10,732 bases of DNA, taken from contig JALWRJ010000360.1 in assembly GCA_026994125.1 (NCBI GenBank), positions 5,162 through 15,893 of the forward strand, written 5' to 3'. This DNA comes from Cyclobacteriaceae bacterium (GTDB taxonomy: Bacteria; Bacteroidota; Bacteroidia; Cytophagales; Cyclobacteriaceae). The translations under genes were made by a program, and so were the position numbers. Shown here piece after piece: positions 6,510 to 10,732 of the stretch; position 1 is the stretch's first letter; each line of letters starts with the position of its first letter. The notes below the pieces were generated by a model. It was not told the DNA's origin, ran no database searches, and was given only the letters and a program-made list of their open reading frames with translations.

Positions 6510-6827
6510 TCAGCTATTTTTTTCGTGAAAATTATACAACCGAGTACTGGCTTGCACCCAAGCCACATCAAACGGCATAGTTTTAGTATTAAAGGCTAGT
6601 TGCCAGGCATTATTTTGTACGCTCCAAACTACGCGTGCCTTGGTCTCGCCCTTACTCAATAAAATATCATCCTCGTACACCTCTTGGCCCAGTTTATCAA
6701 CATGGCCGGTATATTGCAAAATAATATGGTTTGCTAAGGCCAACTCTCCTCGCTGAAACTCAACCTTACCCAACCTTTTCATGCGGGTGTTAGCAACATC
6801 CCAGGCAATAAACTTTAGTTTTCGCAT
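6510..6827 (-). CDS. YopX-like protein
   Basis: A small protein of 105 residues recognisable as the YopX type from three conserved parts: KFIAWDVANTRM near the N-terminus (5-16), LQYTGHVDKLGQEVYEDDIL (37-56; family core is tyr-thr-gly, asp-lys, gly, glu-x-tyr-glu-x-asp-ile), and ARVVWSVQNNAWQL (64-77). The family is best known from phages and prophages (first named in a Bacillus phage), with no established biochemical role. Here there are no phage genes nearby. Its ATG shares one base with the stop of the upstream barrel gene (TAATG), so it is very probably translated by coupling with that gene. It has no signal peptide or membrane segment and is presumably cytoplasmic. Confidence 0.8.
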   Translation of the reverse strand: MRKLKFIAWDVANTRMKRLGKVEFQRGELALANHIILQYTGHVDKLGQEVYEDDILLSKGETKARVVWSVQNNAWQLAFNTKTMPFDVAWVQASTRLYNFHEKNS

Positions 6828-8239
6828 TAATCAAATTTATAACTTAACCCAACAACCACATAAATTTGGTTATACCAGGTAGAGGTATTGGTGGTACGTT
6901 CGCCAAATAAAAGGTTTTCCAAGGTGGGGCTGGTTAAGTTAATTTGTTGCAACCCTCCGGATTTTAAACCAAAACCATAATCGCCTCCCAAGGTTAAGTG
7001 TAATTTATTTGCATTCCAAATAACCCCTCCGGTAAGGTGGTATATGTTCCAATACGACATCCTGGCATAAAAATCTTGCGTACGTAACTTATCTATTTTT
7101 TTTAAATAATTAAAATCGGTTCTGGCTCCTCCCATAAATGCCAGTCCGTCATTAATTTTACGGTAAATTCCTAAGGCCATATTTAAAATAGGTGCTGCTT
7201 CATCAAACACTTCTAAATTGGTTAGTTCAACTGCGGTTGTTCCTCTATTGGGCTCCTTAGGCACAACAACCCGCGCATACTTATTTATTTTTGAAAAATA
7301 CGAAACCTTGAAGTTAATAATATTGTTTCCCCATTGCGATTGATGACCGAGTGCAATAATAAAAGGCGATTTTTGTGTTGTTTTTAGTTTTTCTCCGTAC
7401 CTCGAAATCGAAATGGGAGGCAAAAAACCGGAAGGAAGAAAAACATTTATATTTTCAGAAACCGTGGCCGTAGCAAACAAGTTTACATTTAACTTGGGCG
7501 CAGTTAAATTAATAGCCCATTTAGTGTGCTCTAATTTATACACCATTCCTAATTGAAACACTAGCGATAAATTTGAAAAATTGAGTTTACGTGTAAGCCT
7601 TGAAAAAGCCAATGTATTTGTAATTAAACTACTATCTATTTCTGATAATGAAGCTTCCTGATTTAATTGGTAATCCTGAGTTTGGTAAGAACCAAATACA
7701 GATATCCCCAACCCAATTCTATTCCCAATTTTTTTGGCAGTTCCAAAACTCAACCCGTTTTCGCGCCTTTTATTTTTGTAAGCGTATTGCCCCAAGTACC
7801 ATTCATCACCAGGGTTGGAGGTTAGCAAATCTACACGCTTGCTATTTCGTACATTAAACGAAATGTAAGACGAGTTGGTAGTCATAATTGAATACGTAAA
7901 GGTCCAATTAGGCAATTTATTGCTTTTTATAGTTCCTGAAACAGAGCCTGGAATGAGGTCAAAAAAGGTAGATTTAATAGGCAACCCTTCGCCTGCTCCA
8001 TTCGCAATTTTAAGAAGGCCTCCATATAAATACCCTGTTTCTAAAGTAAGGTTAGTGTTTTCTACAAATGCTAAAGCCCCAGGGTTATAAAACACCGCAC
8101 TGTTGTCTTTTACCCCGGCTGTAATGGCACCACTCATCATGGTAGAGTTAGCACCCACTTGATAGTTAGCATAATTTGATTCCTGAGCAACTACTTTAGT
8201 TGCTGTAAAAAAAATTAGAATAAATACAAGAGCTTTCAT
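6827..8239 (-). CDS. FadL/OmpP1-like outer-membrane beta-barrel protein
   Basis: Predicted outer-membrane protein of 470 residues. It has a clear signal peptide (MKALVFILIFFTATKVVA, cleavage before QESN). An N-terminal segment, GANSTMMSGAITAGVKDNSAVFYNPGALAF, follows here in two parts: GANSTMMSGA, then VKDNSAVFYNPGALAF. It resembles the FadL/OmpP1 N-terminal plug, where the 'ya-NPa-la' pattern is typical. The rest is alternating aromatic/polar strands, ending in VVVGLSYKFD, consistent with a terminal barrel strand. By family it may take up hydrophobic compounds such as fatty acids, but substrate is unknown. I place the start at ATG 8239, not at the in-frame TTG at 8257, because that TTG forms part of an exact TAGCTTTG promoter box and MKALVFILIFF is a normal signal-peptide start. 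It is the first gene of a unit with the YopX-like gene. A PorV-type role in type IX secretion is possible but not supported by neighbours. Confidence 0.8.
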   Translation of the reverse strand: MKALVFILIFFTATKVVAQESNYANYQVGANSTMMSGAITAGVKDNSAVFYNPGALAFVENTNLTLETGYLYGGLLKIANGAGEGLPIKSTFFDLIPGSVSGTIKSNKLPNWTFTYSIMTTNSSYISFNVRNSKRVDLLTSNPGDEWYLGQYAYKNKRRENGLSFGTAKKIGNRIGLGISVFGSYQTQDYQLNQEASLSEIDSSLITNTLAFSRLTRKLNFSNLSLVFQLGMVYKLEHTKWAINLTAPKLNVNLFATATVSENINVFLPSGFLPPISISRYGEKLKTTQKSPFIIALGHQSQWGNNIINFKVSYFSKINKYARVVVPKEPNRGTTAVELTNLEVFDEAAPILNMALGIYRKINDGLAFMGGARTDFNYLKKIDKLRTQDFYARMSYWNIYHLTGGVIWNANKLHLTLGGDYGFGLKSGGLQQINLTSPTLENLLFGERTTNTSTWYNQIYVVVGLSYKFD

Positions 8240-8254
8240 AGCTGGTATTAAATA

Positions 8255-8262
8255 CAAAGCTA
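8255..8262 (-). promoter_or_regulatory. -7 promoter box of the barrel gene
   Basis: On the - strand TAGCTTTG is an exact match to TAnnTTTG and ends 15 bases before the ATG at 8239. Predicted transcription start is about 8248, leaving a very short leader. The expected -33 position falls within the preceding terminator hairpin, and I see no TTTG there. Confidence 0.5.
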
Positions 8263-8268
8263 AGGTAT

Positions 8269-8304
8269 AAAAAAAAGAGCATGTTTTTCTGCATGCCCTT
8301 TTTT
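8269..8304 (-). terminator. Rho-independent terminator of the von Willebrand A gene
   Basis: On the - strand AAAAAAGGGCATG pairs with CATGCTCTTTTTT (13 base pairs including one G-U) around an 8-base loop, with the T run extending to 8269. It starts about 29 bases after the stop at 8333. On the + strand the same hairpin has an A-C mismatch and a T run, so weak bidirectional activity is possible. Confidence 0.85.
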
Positions 8305-8332
8305 ACAAAACTTAACCCTAAAAATATGTTTA

Positions 8333-10180
8333 TTAATTTTTAGCCAGTAGTTTGGCCGCCTCTAACAGGCGTATAAACTCAGCACGGTAACCAAACTTAT
8401 CGCTACCTTTCGATTGGATGGCCAATTGTTCTACCCCTTCATAGGTAGCCTCACCAGCATACTCCGATTGCCTAAGTAGCATTCCAAATTGGGCAATGGC
8501 AGCCGACCACTTAAAATTATCAGACGCATAGGTATAGCTTTTAGTACTATTTTTTATAACATGTTTAACCAGCTTGCTCTGCATGCCTTGTGGAGCTTTA
8601 TACCTGAGCTTAACTGTCATTAACTCTTGTTTATGGCTATTAGCTACGGGCATATTTGGTTTTTGATACTTCAAATTATCTACCGGTTTATTGTTAAAAG
8701 ATACACCTACTGGTACTATCTCGTACAAAGCCGTAACGGTATGCCCGGCACCCAGTTCACCGGCATCTTTGGTATCATCATTAAAATCTTCATCGTTTAA
8801 CAACCTGTTTTCGTACCCCACCAAACGATAAGCCTGTACCAGAGCAGGATTAAACTCCACCTGTATTTTTACGTCTTTAGCAATGGTAAATAAAGTACCT
8901 CCAAATTCGTTTACCAATACTTTTTTAGCTTCCAGTATATTATCGATGTAAGCATAATTTCCATTTCCTTTATCGGCCAACAATTCCATTTTGGAGTCCT
9001 TGTAGTTACCGGTTCCAAAACCAAGCACGGTTAAAAACACCCCGGATTGCCGTTCTTTCTCCACCAGGCGCTCCATGGCGGCATTGCTCGAAGCGCCAAT
9101 GTTAAAATCTCCATCGGTAGCCAAAATAATACGGTTATTGCCTCCTTCTATAAACTGTTCGTTAGCTATTTTATAAGCCAGTTTAATACCCTGGCCACCG
9201 GCAGTTGAGCCCCCGGCTTCCAGTTTGTCCAGCGCCCTTACTATGGCTTCCTTATTATCACCACCGGTAGGTGGCAACACTAAACCGGCTGCACCGGCAT
9301 ATACCACAATCGATACCCGGTCGTTTGGCCTAAGCTCTTGCACCAATAACGTTAGCGCTTTTTTTAACAACGGTAGCTTTTGTGGACTGTTCATAGAACC
9401 CGACACATCCAACAAAAACACTAAATTAGAATTAGGCAGGTTTTTGGTTTCAATTTGCTTGCCCTGAACACCTATATGTACTAATTTGTGGCTGGGGTTC
9501 CAGGGGGCAGATCCTACCTCGGAGTACACCGAAAACACTTCGTTTTTTACCGGAGCAGGGTAGTCGTACTTAAAGTAATTTATCATTTCTTCTACCCGAA
9601 CAGCATCTTTGGGTGGGGTTTGCCCATGGCTTAAAAACCTACGCATATTACTATACGAAGCCGCATCTACATCTATCGAAAAAGTAGATAATGGGCTGAT
9701 TAAAGGATTTTTAAAGCCATTTTCGTGTATAGTGCTGTATTCTTCGGTGTTCCAATTGGGGTTGGGCTCGGGAGCCCCCGCATAGGTAGCCAACCCTACC
9801 GATCTGTTAAGTTTTTTAAATTCGGTAGGTGCTACCATGTCCATCACAACCTCAGCTATCTCCTCCTCGTCCTGTTCTTTTTTAATCATTAAAAAAGCCA
9901 GGTGTACTGTTAGCTTTGTTTGTGTACCTACCACAATTTTTTTAGTAGCATAGCCTGTTTTCTCAATAATTAAAATATCCTTAGCGCTAGCTACTACGCT
10001 AAACGCACCCTGTGCATTTGTAAACGTATAAGTTTTAGTGCCTTGTACGCTCACTTTTGCATTAATAATAGGCGTTTTTGTTCCTGCGTCAATTACAACT
10101 CCGGTTACTTGGTGTGTATTCATACCAAATCCGGTAAGCACTAAAACCACAACCAATCCAATCATTTTTACATTTTTCAT
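8333..10180 (-). CDS. YfbK-like von Willebrand factor A protein with N-terminal carboxypeptidase-regulatory-like domain
   Basis: Exported protein of 615 residues. Seen in order: a signal peptide (about 1-22, no lipobox Cys); a carboxypeptidase-regulatory-like beta-sandwich (about 24-93, VTGVVIDAGTKTPIINAKV then TNAQGAF), common on Bacteroidota surface and TonB-linked proteins; an acidic linker (EQDEEEIAE, 102-110); the VWA N-terminal extension (about 150-215, PLSTFSIDVDAASYSNMRRFL, VRVEEMINYF); and a VWA domain (about 250-430) with an intact metal-ion-dependent adhesion site, DVSGS (Asp258, Ser260, Ser262), Thr326 in GGSTAGG and Asp356 in ATDGDFN. The last part (about 435-615) matches the DUF3520 C-terminal region of the YfbK family. 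The molecular role is not established; ligand binding through the metal site is expected. It is divergent from an ECF sigma factor gene 87 bases away, an arrangement that suggests a shared regulatory link. Confidence 0.92.
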   Translation of the reverse strand: MKNVKMIGLVVVLVLTGFGMNTHQVTGVVIDAGTKTPIINAKVSVQGTKTYTFTNAQGAFSVVASAKDILIIEKTGYATKKIVVGTQTKLTVHLAFLMIKKEQDEEEIAEVVMDMVAPTEFKKLNRSVGLATYAGAPEPNPNWNTEEYSTIHENGFKNPLISPLSTFSIDVDAASYSNMRRFLSHGQTPPKDAVRVEEMINYFKYDYPAPVKNEVFSVYSEVGSAPWNPSHKLVHIGVQGKQIETKNLPNSNLVFLLDVSGSMNSPQKLPLLKKALTLLVQELRPNDRVSIVVYAGAAGLVLPPTGGDNKEAIVRALDKLEAGGSTAGGQGIKLAYKIANEQFIEGGNNRIILATDGDFNIGASSNAAMERLVEKERQSGVFLTVLGFGTGNYKDSKMELLADKGNGNYAYIDNILEAKKVLVNEFGGTLFTIAKDVKIQVEFNPALVQAYRLVGYENRLLNDEDFNDDTKDAGELGAGHTVTALYEIVPVGVSFNNKPVDNLKYQKPNMPVANSHKQELMTVKLRYKAPQGMQSKLVKHVIKNSTKSYTYASDNFKWSAAIAQFGMLLRQSEYAGEATYEGVEQLAIQSKGSDKFGYRAEFIRLLEAAKLLAKN

Positions 10181-10267
10181 AACTCATTAATTTTTGTTGA
10201 TTTACCTGTAAGATGCAAGCCCGGTTTGTTTTCCATAAATAAATTTCATTTTTTTACTATCCTAACT
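10181..10267. promoter_or_regulatory. Divergent promoter region between the VWA gene and the sigma factor gene
   Basis: 87 A/T-rich bases separate two divergent ATG codons, so promoters for both must lie here or inside the neighbouring genes. On the + strand I see TTTG (10225-10228) and TAAATTTC (10240-10247), but the 11-base spacing is too short for a normal promoter. No confident housekeeping-type box is visible in either direction. That would fit an alternative sigma factor but does not prove it. Confidence 0.4.
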
Positions 10268-10732
10268 ATGAACATACTAGGCATTCCATCTACCTTAAGC
10301 GATAGCGAACTGATTGCCCGTTATAAAAAAACGGGCAATCAAGACTATTTAGCTGAGTTATTTAACCGCTATGTGCATTTAATTTTTGGAGTTTGCCTAA
10401 AATATTTGAAAAACGAAGAAGCAGCGAAAGATGGAGTAATGACTACCTATGAAATGCTGATTGAAAAATTAAAAAGACATAAAATTGATAATTTTGGCGG
10501 ATGGATTTACATGGTTACAAAAAATTATTGTTTGGGCGAACTACGCAAGCAAGCCACTCAAACAGCCCATCAAAAAAAGTGGGAACAAGATGTGGAATTA
10601 GCCAATGAATGGCATCTTATAGATAACCACAACCTTGAAGCACAGCTTACGGTGCTGGAAAAATGTATTGAAACCTTACAAGACGAACAACAAACTTGTG
10701 TTCACTTATTTTATATAAAAAAGAAAAGTTAT
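10268..10732 (+). CDS. ECF-type RNA polymerase sigma factor, 3' truncated by the window edge
   Basis: The frame is open from ATG 10268 to the last base (155 codons, no stop). The start SDSELIARYKKTGNQDYLAELFNRYVHLI, quoted here as SDSELIARYKKTGNQDY plus LAELFNRYVHLI, is the usual region 2 entry. Region 2 continues through IFGVCLKYLKNEEAAKD and TYEMLIEKL to FGGWIYMVTKNYCLGELRKQ, the core-binding and -10 recognition part. After a linker (about 97-123), region 4 begins with LEKCIETLQDEQQTCVHLFY and KKKSY, where the family continues with a helix-turn-helix that is cut off here. It is a sigma-70 family extracytoplasmic-function type protein that would direct RNA polymerase to a small regulon. The divergent von Willebrand A gene is a natural candidate target or partner. 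An anti-sigma gene might follow outside the window. Confidence 0.88.
   Translation, partial: MNILGIPSTLSDSELIARYKKTGNQDYLAELFNRYVHLIFGVCLKYLKNEEAAKDGVMTTYEMLIEKLKRHKIDNFGGWIYMVTKNYCLGELRKQATQTAHQKKWEQDVELANEWHLIDNHNLEAQLTVLEKCIETLQDEQQTCVHLFYIKKKSY

Noticed and set aside
6482..6523. Terminator between the acyl carrier protein and YopX-like genes
   Set aside because: AGAC-CA-GTCT has only four-base arms and a two-base loop and is not next to the T run at 6516-6523, so no stable hairpin is supported.
7648..8090. Two + strand reading frames (69 and 71 residues) opposite the barrel gene
   Set aside because: They are short, overlap a convincing signal-peptide-bearing gene on the other strand, and show no domain.
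6827..8239. PorV or PorP type IX secretion component
   Set aside because: The N-terminal plug-like segment fits FadL/OmpP1 in general, but no type IX secretion gene is nearby and no PorP-specific feature is seen. Only the broader call is supported.

Overview
The window looks like an ordinary chromosomal stretch from a member of the Bacteroidota, probably outside the gut Bacteroides lineage. The evidence is an FtsH with Bacteroidota-type sequence, an LpxH-type phosphatase, a FadL-like outer-membrane barrel, a YfbK-like von Willebrand A protein with an N-terminal carboxypeptidase-regulatory-like domain, and promoter-like boxes of the Bacteroidota type (TTTG, about 19 bases, TAnnTTTG) close to start codons. 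I see no insertion sequence, CRISPR array, rRNA or tRNA.

Left part (1-3009, all +): the 3' two thirds of ftsH, then lpxH, a lipid A synthesis phosphatase, then an exported beta-propeller-like protein whose start overlaps the end of lpxH. E. coli FtsH controls lipid A synthesis by degrading LpxC; here FtsH sits next to a lipid A gene, though that may be coincidence.

Middle spacer (3010-3471): 462 bases without a convincing protein gene but with clear structure. It holds a + strand terminator, a hairpin that works as a terminator only on the - strand, and a third perfect hairpin. No - strand gene lies upstream of that - strand terminator, so a small RNA of about 75-90 nt is possible. This is the most interesting unexplained signal.

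Centre (3472-6482, all +): a two-component pair made of an NtrC-type response regulator (receiver, AAA+, Fis-type helix-turn-helix) and an overlapping membrane-anchored PAS histidine kinase, followed by a stand-alone acyl carrier protein with its own promoter-like element. The regulator has GAFTDA where the sigma-54 contact loop is normally GAFTGA.

Right part (6510-10180, all -): a von Willebrand A surface or periplasmic protein, a strong terminator, then a FadL-like outer-membrane barrel coupled by a one-base stop/start overlap to a small YopX-like protein. Divergent from the von Willebrand gene, at 10268, an ECF-type sigma factor gene begins and runs off the window; it has no stop codon inside the window.

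Overall the region is dominated by cell-envelope maintenance (FtsH, LpxH, barrel, exported proteins) and signalling (two-component pair, sigma factor). I did not find a clearly new multi-gene system. The points worth following up are the candidate small RNA, the GAFTDA variant, the YopX-like/barrel coupling and the sigma/von Willebrand divergent pair.
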